Assembly (NCBI GenBank): GCA_044507625.1
Contig: JBIQJE010000007.1
Coordinates: forward strand, 62,001 to 126,000
Length of the DNA stretch: 64,000 nucleotides
DNA from: Hyphomicrobium_A sp044507625
GTDB lineage: Bacteria > Pseudomonadota > Alphaproteobacteria > Rhizobiales > Hyphomicrobiaceae
Direction of reading: 5' to 3'
Shown here: piece by piece, positions 16,430-24,601 of the stretch
How the letters are laid out: the number at the start of each line of letters is the position of its first letter
How positions within the stretch are numbered: position 1 is the stretch's first letter
Notes under the pieces: generated by a model
What the model saw: the letters and a program-made list of their open reading frames with translations, nothing else
What the model was told of the DNA's origin: nothing
Database searches by the model: none
Made by a program: the position numbers and the translations under genes

Positions 16430-17872
16430 ATGACCGAGACGACACGCAGCGCGCGGGCGCCGATCGTGCGCTTTGCCCCATCCCCCACCGGATACCTCCA
16501 TATCGGCGGCGCCCGGACGGCCCTGTTCAACTGGCTCTACGCCCGTGGCCGCGGCGGTAAAATGCTGCTGCGCATCGAGGATACTGACCGCGAGCGCAAC
16601 AATCCGGCCGCCGTTTCCGCCATTCTCGACGGCCTGAAATGGCTGGAGCTGAAGTGGGATGAAGACGCCGTTTCCCAGTTCGCCCGTGCCCGGCGCCACC
16701 GCCAGGTCGCGGAAGAGCTGCTGGCCAACGGCCACGCCTACCGCTGCTGGCTGACGCCCGCCGAGCTCGACCGCATGCGCGAGGAGGCGCAAGCCGAGAA
16801 GCGCCCGCTGACGATCCGCTCCCCTTGGCGTGACCGCAACCCCGCAGAGGCCCCCGCCGACGCCCCCTGCGCGATCAGGCTGAAAGCCCCGCGCGAGGGC
16901 GAGACGGTGGTCGACGATCTCGTGCAGGGCCGCGTCGTGTTCGCCAACAAGGAGCTGGACGATCTCATCATCCTGCGCTCCGACGGCAACCCGACCTATA
17001 ACCTCGCTGTCGTTGTCGACGATCACGACATGGCCATCACGCACGTGATCCGCGGCGTCGACCATCTGACGAACGCCGCGCGCCAGACGCAGATCTACGA
17101 GGCGATGGGCTGGGAAGTGCCGCAGTTCGCGCACGTGCCGCTGATCCACGGACCCGACGGCGCCAAGCTTTCCAAGCGCCATGGCGCGCTCGGTGTCGAG
17201 GCCTACAAGGAGATGGGCTACCTGCCCGCCGCTCTGCGGAACTATCTCGTGCGCCTCGGCTGGAGCCACGGCAACGACGAGATCATGTCCACCTCGCAGA
17301 TGCTCGACTGGTTCGATCTCAAGGACATCAACCGTTCGGCCGCACGCTTCGATTTTGCCAAGCTCGAAGATCTCAACGGTCACTACATTCGCAATACGTC
17401 GGATCAGGAGCTGCTGCAGCGCATCGAGGATCTGCTGCCCTATATCCCCGAAGGCAACGCTATCGCCGAGCGGCTCGATGCCAACATGCGCGCCAAGCTT
17501 CTCATCGCCATGCCGGGCCTGAAGGAGCGTGCGAAGACGCTCATCGAGCTGATCCACGGCGCAGCGTTCCTCTTCGCCGACCGGCCTCTGCCGCTCGACG
17601 AAAAGGCGCAAAAGCTCCTCGACGCTGACGGCAAGCGTCACCTCGCCGAGTTGCTGCCGCGCCTCGAGGAAGCGCCGCGCTGGTCGGCCTCCGCTCTCGA
17701 GGAGATCGTACGGGGCTATGCGGAGGCAACCGGGTCGAAGCTCGGGAAGGTTGCCCAGCCACTGCGCGCGGCGCTGACTGGCAAAGCCGTGTCGCCGCCC
17801 GTCTTCGATGTTCTCGCCGTGCTGGGGCGGGACGAGGCGCTGCCGCGGATTCGCGACGCCGTAGGTGCCTGA
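16430..17872 (+). CDS. gltX: Glutamyl-tRNA synthetase
   Basis: GltX charges tRNA-Glu (and, in organisms using GatCAB, tRNA-Gln). The class I signatures are present: FAPSPTGYLHIGGARTALF near residue 13 (HIGH motif) and KLSKRHGA near residue 247 (KMSKS motif). The full length is 480 residues. The start is set at MTETTRSARAP, just before the conserved region; an upstream in-frame ATG at 16379 would add 17 residues. The frame runs open far upstream through comEC but is not coding there. Alphaproteobacteria often have two gltX copies, so this may be one of two. Confidence 0.95.
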   Translation: MTETTRSARAPIVRFAPSPTGYLHIGGARTALFNWLYARGRGGKMLLRIEDTDRERNNPAAVSAILDGLKWLELKWDEDAVSQFARARRHRQVAEELLANGHAYRCWLTPAELDRMREEAQAEKRPLTIRSPWRDRNPAEAPADAPCAIRLKAPREGETVVDDLVQGRVVFANKELDDLIILRSDGNPTYNLAVVVDDHDMAITHVIRGVDHLTNAARQTQIYEAMGWEVPQFAHVPLIHGPDGAKLSKRHGALGVEAYKEMGYLPAALRNYLVRLGWSHGNDEIMSTSQMLDWFDLKDINRSAARFDFAKLEDLNGHYIRNTSDQELLQRIEDLLPYIPEGNAIAERLDANMRAKLLIAMPGLKERAKTLIELIHGAAFLFADRPLPLDEKAQKLLDADGKRHLAELLPRLEEAPRWSASALEEIVRGYAEATGSKLGKVAQPLRAALTGKAVSPPVFDVLAVLGRDEALPRIRDAVGA

Positions 17873-18383
17873 AGAAGAACTGCGCGGGCGCGCCGGGCGT
17901 CCCCGCCGCAAGCGAGGCCGCTTTGCCTCGAGCGCCAGCACGCGCGATCATTGCCCGCGAACACCGGCATCCCGAACACCGGCAACGCCGTCGCCATGAC
18001 CGGCGTCAGCCTATTCCGACCGGTCAAGCCTTCCCCAGGCCCAGCTCGGTCTGTCTGGCCGATGAGAAAGGCAATTATCCGCCTAATTTCATACCGCGGT
18101 GCGGAACTCGCTGCGAGGATCGCCGTTCACTCAAGTTACGCTGCAATATACAGCGTACGCAGAAACCCGCATCGGTAAGGGCTAAAACGCAAATTTTGCA
18201 AATAGCATTGCGCCCGAACCGGTCTCGCGGCAATGTATGTTGCGCTGCAAAAGTAAGGTAATAATACGCAGCGCGGGTAAAGCCGAACCGTCCGCACCTA
18301 CGCCAGGGGACTACTGACCAGAATTCGTCAGAGCGCGGTCGACCGCAAACTTTTCACTGCCGGGTACTACAGGAAACTCCGCC
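17873..18383. other. Intergenic region with inverted repeats upstream of gltA
   Basis: No gene is supported in these 511 bases. Elements seen: a hairpin just after gltX (CGAGGC at 17913, GCCTCG at 17925, no T tract); a tandem repeat of CGAACACCGGCA at 17958 and 17973; a perfect inverted repeat TACGCTG/CAGCGTA at 18137-18157; and a second inverted repeat GCGCTGC/GCAGCGC at 18242-18274. The two inverted repeats share a GCTGCAA half and lie 110-250 bp before the gltA start, so they may be operators. The 18060-18280 part is less GC-rich than the surrounding genes, as expected for a promoter region. Confidence 0.5.
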
Positions 18384-19700
18384 ATGAATGTTCACGACAA
18401 AGGGCCCGCCGACGAAGTCGCAGCCGAACTGACGCTCGGGAACAAATCGACGAAGTTACCGGTGCGTAGCGGCACGTTCGGGCCGGACGTCATCGATGTC
18501 GGCAAGCTTTATCGCGACACCGGATGCTTCACGTACGATCCCGGCTTCACCTCGACAGCCAACTGCATGTCGCGCATCACCTACATCGACGGTGACGCAG
18601 GCATACTGCTCTACCGCGGCTATCCGATCGATCAGCTCGCCGAGCAGTCGACTTTCCTCGAAGTCTGCTATCTGCTGCTGCACGGCGAGTTGCCGACCAA
18701 AGAGCAGTACGATGGCTTCCGCACCACCATCATGCGGCACACGATGCTGCACGAGCAGATGACGCGTTTCTTCACCGGCTTCCGCCGCGACGCGCATCCG
18801 ATGGCGGTCATGGTGGGCACGGTTGGCGCGCTATCGTCGTTCTATCACGACTCCACCGACATCAACGATCCGATGCAGCGCGCAATCGCGTCCCATCGCA
18901 TGATCGGAAAGATGCCGACGATCGCGTCGATGGCCTACAAGTATTCGATCGGCCAGCCCTTCATCTATCCGCGCAACGATCTCGACTTCACCACCAACTT
19001 CCTGCAGATGTGCTTCGCCATTCCGTGCGAGCCCTATGTGGCGAATCCGGTGCTGACGCGCGCGCTCGATCGCATCTTCATCCTGCACGCCGACCACGAG
19101 CAGAACGCTTCGACCTCCACGGTGCGCCTCGCCGGCTCGTCGGGCGCCAATCCGTTCGCGTGCATCGCCGCCGGCATTGCATGCCTGTGGGGCCCTGCCC
19201 ACGGCGGCGCGAACGAGGCGGCGCTGAACATGCTCACCGAGATCGGCAGCGTCGACCGCATTCCCGAGTACATCGCCAAAGCCAAGGACAAGAACTCCGG
19301 CTTCCGCCTGATGGGCTTCGGCCACCGCGTCTACAAGAACTACGATCCGCGCGCGAAGGTGATGCAGAAGACCTGCCACGAGGTTCTGGACGCGCTCGGC
19401 ATCCGCAACGATCCGCTGCTCAAGGTGGCGTTGGAGCTGGAGCGCATCGCACTGCAGGACGATTACTTCATCGAGAAGAAGCTCTATCCCAATATCGACT
19501 TCTACTCCGGCATCACGCTGCGCGCGCTCGGCTTCCCCGTGTCGATGTTCACGGTGCTGTTCGCCATCGCCCGCACCGTTGGCTGGATCGCCCAGTGGAA
19601 GGAAATGATCGAGGATCCGGAGCAGCGCATCGGCCGCCCGCGCCAGCTTTACATGGGCGAGCCCGAGCGCGCCTACGTGCCGATCAGCGAGCGCAGCTGA
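18384..19700 (+). CDS. gltA: Citrate synthase (type II)
   Basis: GltA condenses acetyl-CoA and oxaloacetate into citrate at the entry of the TCA cycle. The 438-residue length is that of hexameric, NADH-sensitive type II enzymes. Signatures: YIDGDAGILLYRGYPIDQLA, the active-site His region WGPAHGGANEAALNML, and the second His and substrate Arg region MGFGHRVYKNYDPRA. It is transcribed alone, preceded by a long regulatory region and followed by a strong hairpin at 19758. The position between gltX and lpxB is conserved in Hyphomicrobiales. Confidence 0.97.
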   Translation: MNVHDKGPADEVAAELTLGNKSTKLPVRSGTFGPDVIDVGKLYRDTGCFTYDPGFTSTANCMSRITYIDGDAGILLYRGYPIDQLAEQSTFLEVCYLLLHGELPTKEQYDGFRTTIMRHTMLHEQMTRFFTGFRRDAHPMAVMVGTVGALSSFYHDSTDINDPMQRAIASHRMIGKMPTIASMAYKYSIGQPFIYPRNDLDFTTNFLQMCFAIPCEPYVANPVLTRALDRIFILHADHEQNASTSTVRLAGSSGANPFACIAAGIACLWGPAHGGANEAALNMLTEIGSVDRIPEYIAKAKDKNSGFRLMGFGHRVYKNYDPRAKVMQKTCHEVLDALGIRNDPLLKVALELERIALQDDYFIEKKLYPNIDFYSGITLRALGFPVSMFTVLFAIARTVGWIAQWKEMIEDPEQRIGRPRQLYMGEPERAYVPISERS

Positions 19701-19757
19701 CCGCGCGCGACACCGGGACACGTGTTGCGCAAGCGAATGACACGTTCGGGCACTACC

Positions 19758-19793
19758 ATCGGCCGGCGGGCCAATCCGCCGGCCGATCCCGTT
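19758..19793 (+). terminator. Probable gltA transcription terminator
   Basis: A perfect 12-bp stem is formed by ATCGGCCGGCGG at 19758-19769 and CCGCCGGCCGAT at 19776-19787, with a 6-base loop. Only a short CCCGTTT follows, so the T tract is weak. The location, 57 bp after the gltA stop and just before the next gene's ribosome binding site, fits a terminator or a stabilising 3' hairpin with partial read-through. Confidence 0.55.
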
Positions 19794-19807
19794 TCCGGAG
19801 CACCCGA

Positions 19808-20632
19808 ATGAACGATTTCGCGCCGTACCTCGAGCGTTGGGGCCTCGTGGCCGAAGGTCCGCCGATCACGCGGCGGTCGAGCCGGTTGCTACGCGTACGA
19901 TACCGCGGCGAAGCGGCAATGCTGCGCGTATCGACGCCGGAAGAGGAGCGCAGCGGCACCCCGCTCATGCAATGGTGGGACGGCAGCGGAGCGGCCCGCG
20001 TGTTCACGTACGACGATGGCGCCTTGCTCATGGAGCGCGCGGAAGGAACGCGCTGCCTCGCGGCCATGGCGCGTAACGGCGAGGACGATGCGGCGTGCCG
20101 TATTCTCTGCGATACGGCGCTGAGACTGCACGCGCCGCGCTCAGCGCCGCCGCCGCGTGATCTCGAACCTCTCGAGCTTCGCTTTTCTGCGTTATGGCCC
20201 GCTTCCGACCGCTATGGTGGCACGATGCGCCGCTGTGCCGAGGCCGCACGCTTTCTGCTGGCCCATCCGGAAGCACCTATTCCGCTCCATGGCGACCTGC
20301 ACCATGGCAACGTGCTCGACTTCGGCCCCCGGGGCTGGCTGGCAATCGACGCCGTGGGCGTGTTGGGCGAGCGCGGCTTCGACTACGCCAACATCTTCTC
20401 CAATCCCGATCTCGACGACCCCACGCCTCCCGTCGCCACGCGACACGACCGTTTCGCCCGACGGCTTTCCCTCGTCACGCAAGCCGCCCGCATCGAACGC
20501 CAGCGCATGTTGCAATGGATCATTGCCTGGACGGGACTGTCCGCGGCCTGGTTTCTCGGCGACGGCGAACACGGCGGCGCGGAGATCGATCTCACTATCG
20601 CCCAGCTCGCCATTGCGGCGCTCGACGGATAG
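19808..20632 (+). CDS. APH(6)/hydroxyurea-type small-molecule kinase (StrB-like)
   Basis: This is a 274-residue kinase-fold protein of the aminoglycoside/hydroxyurea phosphotransferase family. The catalytic-loop motif PLHGDLHHGNVLDF (~160-173) gives the Asp/His/Asn of the Brenner motif, and WLAIDAVGVLGERGFDYANI provides the metal-binding DxxG-like Asp that follows. The start ATG at 19808 has GGAG eight bases upstream; the frame extends back into gltA but is not coding there. Relatives (StrB) phosphorylate streptomycin at position 6. Chromosomal members often have unknown substrates, so resistance should not be assumed. It is convergent with lpxB, 8 bp apart. Confidence 0.8.
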   Translation: MNDFAPYLERWGLVAEGPPITRRSSRLLRVRYRGEAAMLRVSTPEEERSGTPLMQWWDGSGAARVFTYDDGALLMERAEGTRCLAAMARNGEDDAACRILCDTALRLHAPRSAPPPRDLEPLELRFSALWPASDRYGGTMRRCAEAARFLLAHPEAPIPLHGDLHHGNVLDFGPRGWLAIDAVGVLGERGFDYANIFSNPDLDDPTPPVATRHDRFARRLSLVTQAARIERQRMLQWIIAWTGLSAAWFLGDGEHGGAEIDLTIAQLAIAALDG

Positions 20633-20640
20633 CCGCGCGC

Positions 20641-21897
20641 TCAATCCATGCGCCGGCCACGCGTTGCATAATCGAGCACGATCTCCGCTGCCGCATCGCT
20701 CGGTGTCCCATGGTCGAGCTGCATCCGGTGCGGAATCCGCGCCAGGGATGCAAGCTGCGCACGGCTCTCGGGTGTATCGCGCAGCAACGGCTCAAGTGCG
20801 TTGGCGAGATTCTCCGGCGTGCATTCCTCCTGCAGATATTCGGGGAATGCATTTTCCTCCAGCACCAGATTGGCGAGCACCACAGACGGCACCTTGAGCA
20901 GGAAGCGCAGCCGCGCGGCGACAGCATCGACCTTGTAGGCCACCACCATCGGCGTCCCGGCGAGCGCCAATTCCAGGGTCACCGTCCCCGACGCAGCGAG
21001 CGCCGCGTGCGCCAGCTTGAAAGCGTGGAACTTATCGTCCTCGCCCTCGACGATGTGCGCCTTCTCGCGCCATGACTGCATGCCCTCCTCGATCATCCCG
21101 CGCACGTGCGCTACGGCAGGAATAATCACCTGCGGATGAAGACGGCGCGCATGCAAAAGCTCGATCGCCGCGCCGAACGGCTGCATCAGGCGCGACACTT
21201 CCGAGGTCCGGCTGCCGGGCAGCACCACCAGCACCGGGCGCGCGGGATCGAGTTGCAGACGCCGCGCAAGCACGGATGCGTCGAGGTCCTGCATCCAGTC
21301 GAGCTTCTCGATCAGCGGATGGCCGACGTAGGTGCACGGCGGCCCGCCGAGCCGCCCGTGCGCGGCCGGCTCGAAGGGAAGCAGCCCCATCACGTGATCG
21401 ACGTAGGGGCGCATCTTGCGCGCGCGGCCGGGCCGCCACGCCCACACGCTCGGCGACACGTAATCGATGATCGGGATCGACGGTGCGCGCTTGCGGATAC
21501 GCTTCGCAATAGGGTGTGTGAACTCCGGCGCATCGATGATCACGACCGCGTCCGGCTCGGCCGCAACGGCCGCATCGACCGTGCGATAGACCCGCGAGAG
21601 AATGCGCGGCAGGCGCGGCAGGATCGATAGCGGTCCCATCACCGCGACGTCCGACAGCGGAAACTGCGACGCGAGCCCCGCGCGCTCCATCTGCTCGCCG
21701 CCGACCCCCAGGTAGTGGATGCGGCCTTTGCATAGCGCCGTGAGCGCGGTCATCAGCTTGCCGCCGAGCGCATCACCGGAGTGCTCGCCGGCCACGAGAA
21801 AGATACGCAGATCGTCCCGCCCGGCGGCCGGTCCGCCGCGCCCGATCCGGCCCGAGGTGTGAGGCCGCGCCGCGGCCGCGCGATCAGTCAAGCTCAT
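20641..21897 (-). CDS. lpxB: Lipid-A-disaccharide synthase
   Basis: LpxB joins UDP-diacylglucosamine and lipid X to form the lipid A disaccharide at the inner-membrane surface. The 418-residue protein has the family motifs VAGEHSGDALGGKL near the N-terminus, YVSPSVWAWRPGRARKM, VGHPLIEKL, VLPGSRTSEV and ASGTVTLELALAGTPMVVAY. About 28 extra N-terminal residues precede the conserved start (LRIFLVAGE). Its ATG overlaps the lpxI stop (ATGA), showing translational coupling. It is the last gene of the long minus-strand envelope cluster. Confidence 0.96.
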   Translation of the reverse strand: MSLTDRAAAARPHTSGRIGRGGPAAGRDDLRIFLVAGEHSGDALGGKLMTALTALCKGRIHYLGVGGEQMERAGLASQFPLSDVAVMGPLSILPRLPRILSRVYRTVDAAVAAEPDAVVIIDAPEFTHPIAKRIRKRAPSIPIIDYVSPSVWAWRPGRARKMRPYVDHVMGLLPFEPAAHGRLGGPPCTYVGHPLIEKLDWMQDLDASVLARRLQLDPARPVLVVLPGSRTSEVSRLMQPFGAAIELLHARRLHPQVIIPAVAHVRGMIEEGMQSWREKAHIVEGEDDKFHAFKLAHAALAASGTVTLELALAGTPMVVAYKVDAVAARLRFLLKVPSVVLANLVLEENAFPEYLQEECTPENLANALEPLLRDTPESRAQLASLARIPHRMQLDHGTPSDAAAEIVLDYATRGRRMD

Positions 21898-23234
21898 GGT
21901 GCAACTCCGCGATGCCCCGTGCCGGCTGCCTCACCATCCGCCGTCAGCAGGAAAAGCCCGTGGCGCGCGGCGACCCCCGCATGCGCCTCCACGCTCCCGG
22001 CTGGAACGCCCAGCAGCGCGACCCCGGCGAGATTTGCCGCCGCCGCGGCATCGATGATGCCATCTATCGCATCGCCCGGCGAAACGGCGATGACCGCCAC
22101 CGCCGAGCGATGACGCCGCGCGCGCCGGCCCCATTGGCGTAAACGGCTCGCGCGCGCGACGAGCGCATTGGCGCCCTCTCCACATTCGACCGCGAGCACG
22201 TGCCCACGGTCGACCACGGCGCCCGCGCAATCATAGAAGGGACGCAGCGCTGCGCGCACGGCGGCACCCTTCTGCGCGTCGTTCCGCTGCTGCGCGTTGG
22301 CCCTGTGCTTGCCGGCCTCTATGAACTGAACGGCCGTAGCGGCATCGCCCGCTCCCGGGCCGGCGGTGCCATCCGCAACGCCCTCGACGAAGATGCCGTT
22401 ATCATCCGCCCGGCGGATCATCTCCGCGCGCTCGAGCGCAATGGCGCCATCGGCAAGCACGGCAATGCCGCGCAACTGCGCCTCGAGGGCGCGCGTCACC
22501 GTTTCGGGTCCGATGGTCGGGAGATCGACACGCATCTCCTGGCGCGGCTTCGGACGCTTGACGAGGACACCGCGTCTCTGCGCACCCGGCTGGCCTTTGC
22601 AGGATGCTGCCACGCCTCCCGCTGCGCGGTGCTCTATCAAACGCACCAGCATCGCATCGGTATTTTCCGCACCCTCGATCACCTCGATGCGCCCATCGGC
22701 GACGACCACCGCCTGACCGATGTCGAACGGGCCCAAGGCGCGCACCGCCTCGAAGCCAAGGGCAATATCCCGCATATCGTCGGCATTGGCGCGCAGCGCC
22801 CCCGCTGGTCCCTCGCGCACGGCGAGCGACGGCATCACCGCGACCGGCGATACCACCTTGAAACCCTTCTCTTCGAAGAAGCGAACGATCCGGCTCAAAA
22901 GGTTGTCGTCACCGGCCGAGCGCAGAATGCGGAATACCGCCGGCAGATTCAGCAGGGCTCCCAAGTCGGGCTTGAGCGAGGAAATATCGGGACGGCGCAC
23001 CGCACCGACGATGACGAGGTCTGTAACGCCCGCCCGCCGCAAGGCACGCAGCATCGCCCCGATCTGCGCCCAGCCCACGCGCGTCAGCGGAAAGTCGCTG
23101 AGATCGCGGTCCCCCTCGCTGGCAATCGACACGATGTGGAGAGCACCGCCGTCCGCGCGGACATACTCGGCGATTTCGCGCGGCAAGCTGCCGGCTCCCG
23201 CCAGGATGCCGACAACGCGCGGCGCGGGTGGCAT
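21894..23234 (-). CDS. lpxI: UDP-2,3-diacylglucosamine pyrophosphatase LpxI with extra C-terminal domain
   Basis: LpxI hydrolyses UDP-2,3-diacylglucosamine to lipid X, replacing LpxH in alphaproteobacteria. Residues 1-~281 are a complete LpxI: N-terminal VGILAGAGSLPREIAEYVR, then QAVVVADGRIEVIEGAENTD, KRPKPRQEMRVDLPTIGP and GIAVLADGAIALERAEMI. LpxI is normally about 280 residues; this frame is 446. The extra ~165 residues look like a degenerate second copy of the C-terminal domain: GAVVDRGHVLAVECGEGAN aligns with the first quoted strand region, and NLAGVALLGVPAGSVEAH with the last. The second copy lacks DLPTIGP. The start at 23234 is 4 bp after lpxA; the stop overlaps the lpxB ATG. Confidence 0.9.
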   Translation of the reverse strand: MPPAPRVVGILAGAGSLPREIAEYVRADGGALHIVSIASEGDRDLSDFPLTRVGWAQIGAMLRALRRAGVTDLVIVGAVRRPDISSLKPDLGALLNLPAVFRILRSAGDDNLLSRIVRFFEEKGFKVVSPVAVMPSLAVREGPAGALRANADDMRDIALGFEAVRALGPFDIGQAVVVADGRIEVIEGAENTDAMLVRLIEHRAAGGVAASCKGQPGAQRRGVLVKRPKPRQEMRVDLPTIGPETVTRALEAQLRGIAVLADGAIALERAEMIRRADDNGIFVEGVADGTAGPGAGDAATAVQFIEAGKHRANAQQRNDAQKGAAVRAALRPFYDCAGAVVDRGHVLAVECGEGANALVARASRLRQWGRRARRHRSAVAVIAVSPGDAIDGIIDAAAAANLAGVALLGVPAGSVEAHAGVAARHGLFLLTADGEAAGTGHRGVAP

Positions 23235-23238
23235 GCGA

Positions 23239-24045
23239 TCAGTCCCCGGAGGTGTCTTTCGGCGTGCACAGGCTGCGCTTGCCGCCGGCACGGATGAAAG
23301 CGATGATCTCTTCCACGATCGGCTGCCCCCCGAACTCCTTGGCGACATCCTCCGTGCGCTCCGCGAGCGTTCCTTCCGCGGCAAACAGCGCGCGATAGGC
23401 GCGGCGCAGATTGTGGATGTCCTCGCGCGAGAAGCCGCGGCGCTGCAGGCCGACGATGTTGAGACCCGAAAGATGCGCGCGGTTGCCGAGCGCCATGCCA
23501 TAGGGGATGAGATCGTTCTCGAGCCCGGACATGCCGCCGAGGAACGAGTGCGCGCCGACACGCGCGAACTGGATCACCGCCGCCCCGCCGCCAAGGATCG
23601 CGAAGTCACCCACGATGCAGTGCCCGGCGAGCATGACGTTGTTGGAGAACACGACGTTGTTGCCGACGTGGCAGTCGTGGCCAACATGGGAGTTGGCGAG
23701 AAACGCGCAGCGGTCGCCGATGGTGGTCGAAAGCCCTCCGCCCTCCGTGCCGGGGTTGAGCGTCACGCCCTCCCGGATCATGCAGTCGGCACCGATCGTC
23801 AGCGTCGAAGCCTCGCCGCGGTATTTGAGATCCTGCGGTTGATGGCCGATGGAGGCGAACGGAAAGATGCGCGTGCGCGGGCCGACGTGCGTGCGCCCCG
23901 TCACCACGACGTGGCTCATCAGCTCCACGCCATCGTCCAGCGTGACCTCCGGACCGATCACACAATACGGACCGATCTTCACACCGGCACCGAGTTTAGC
24001 GCCGGATTCGATCACCGCCGTCGGGTGAGCGGCCGCATCATCCAT
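23239..24045 (-). CDS. lpxA: UDP-N-acetylglucosamine acyltransferase
   Basis: LpxA adds the first 3-hydroxyacyl chain to UDP-GlcNAc, opening lipid A synthesis. The 268-residue protein is a left-handed beta-helix built of hexapeptide repeats from residue ~3 (HPTAVIESGAKLGAGVKIG) to ~190. The catalytic His region is ANSHVGHDCHVGNNVVFS. The C-terminal helical domain carries NLVGLQRRGFS-like NIVGLQRRGFSREDI. The start overlaps the fabZ stop by 8 bp. Confidence 0.97.
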   Translation of the reverse strand: MDDAAAHPTAVIESGAKLGAGVKIGPYCVIGPEVTLDDGVELMSHVVVTGRTHVGPRTRIFPFASIGHQPQDLKYRGEASTLTIGADCMIREGVTLNPGTEGGGLSTTIGDRCAFLANSHVGHDCHVGNNVVFSNNVMLAGHCIVGDFAILGGGAAVIQFARVGAHSFLGGMSGLENDLIPYGMALGNRAHLSGLNIVGLQRRGFSREDIHNLRRAYRALFAAEGTLAERTEDVAKEFGGQPIVEEIIAFIRAGGKRSLCTPKDTSGD

Positions 24046-24550
24046 GCTTACCTGCCGCGAACGCGCGCGCTTCGGCGGTGTCGGCGAGCATGGCGCTGAC
24101 CTCGGCCTCGGCCACCGTCTTGCCGTCGACCTTGGCTTCGCCGAAGAAGCGCCAGACGCGTCCGCGGTTGCGGATCTTCTTCACGTGGTAGTGGATCTGA
24201 TCGCCCGGCAGCACCGGCTTGCGGAACTTCGCGCGGTCGATACCCATGAAGTAGACGAGCTCGGCGACGTAATCCTCGCCGAGGCTGTGCACGCACAGCG
24301 CCCCGGCGGTCTGCGCAAGCCCCTCGATGATGAGCACGCCCGGCATCACCGGATATTGCGGAAAGTGCCCCTGGAAGAAGGGCTCGTTGATGGTGACGTT
24401 CTTGACGCCGACGCAGCTCTTGTCGCCGTCCATGTCATAGATGCGATCCAGCATCAGGAACGGATAGCGATGCGGCAGCAGCTTCAGCACCCGGATGATA
24501 TCGGCTGTGGCGAGCGCCGTCGTCGCCGTGGAGTCAGTCATATCGTTCAT
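24038..24550 (-). CDS. fabZ: 3-hydroxyacyl-ACP dehydratase
   Basis: FabZ dehydrates 3-hydroxyacyl-ACP in fatty acid elongation; in this cluster it also balances the 3-hydroxyacyl pool that LpxA and LpxD use. It is a hot-dog fold protein of 170 residues. Motifs: LLPHRYPFLMLDRI, then the active-site His in GHFPQYPVMPGVLI and the catalytic Glu in IEGLAQTAG. The start is set at MNDMTDS, with GAGG nine bases upstream; the ATG at 24565 has no ribosome binding site. It lies 51 bp after lpxD and overlaps lpxA. Confidence 0.95.
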   Translation of the reverse strand: MNDMTDSTATTALATADIIRVLKLLPHRYPFLMLDRIYDMDGDKSCVGVKNVTINEPFFQGHFPQYPVMPGVLIIEGLAQTAGALCVHSLGEDYVAELVYFMGIDRAKFRKPVLPGDQIHYHVKKIRNRGRVWRFFGEAKVDGKTVAEAEVSAMLADTAEARAFAAGKHG

Positions 24551-24601
24551 TCTCTTCGACCTCATACTGCAGCGCCGCGCCGCGCAATGGCTTCGCTTCA
24601 G

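Noticed and set aside
17951..18178. 75-codon ORF between gltX and gltA
   Set aside because: No ribosome binding site, no recognisable features, and it covers the inverted repeat at 18137; treated as intergenic.
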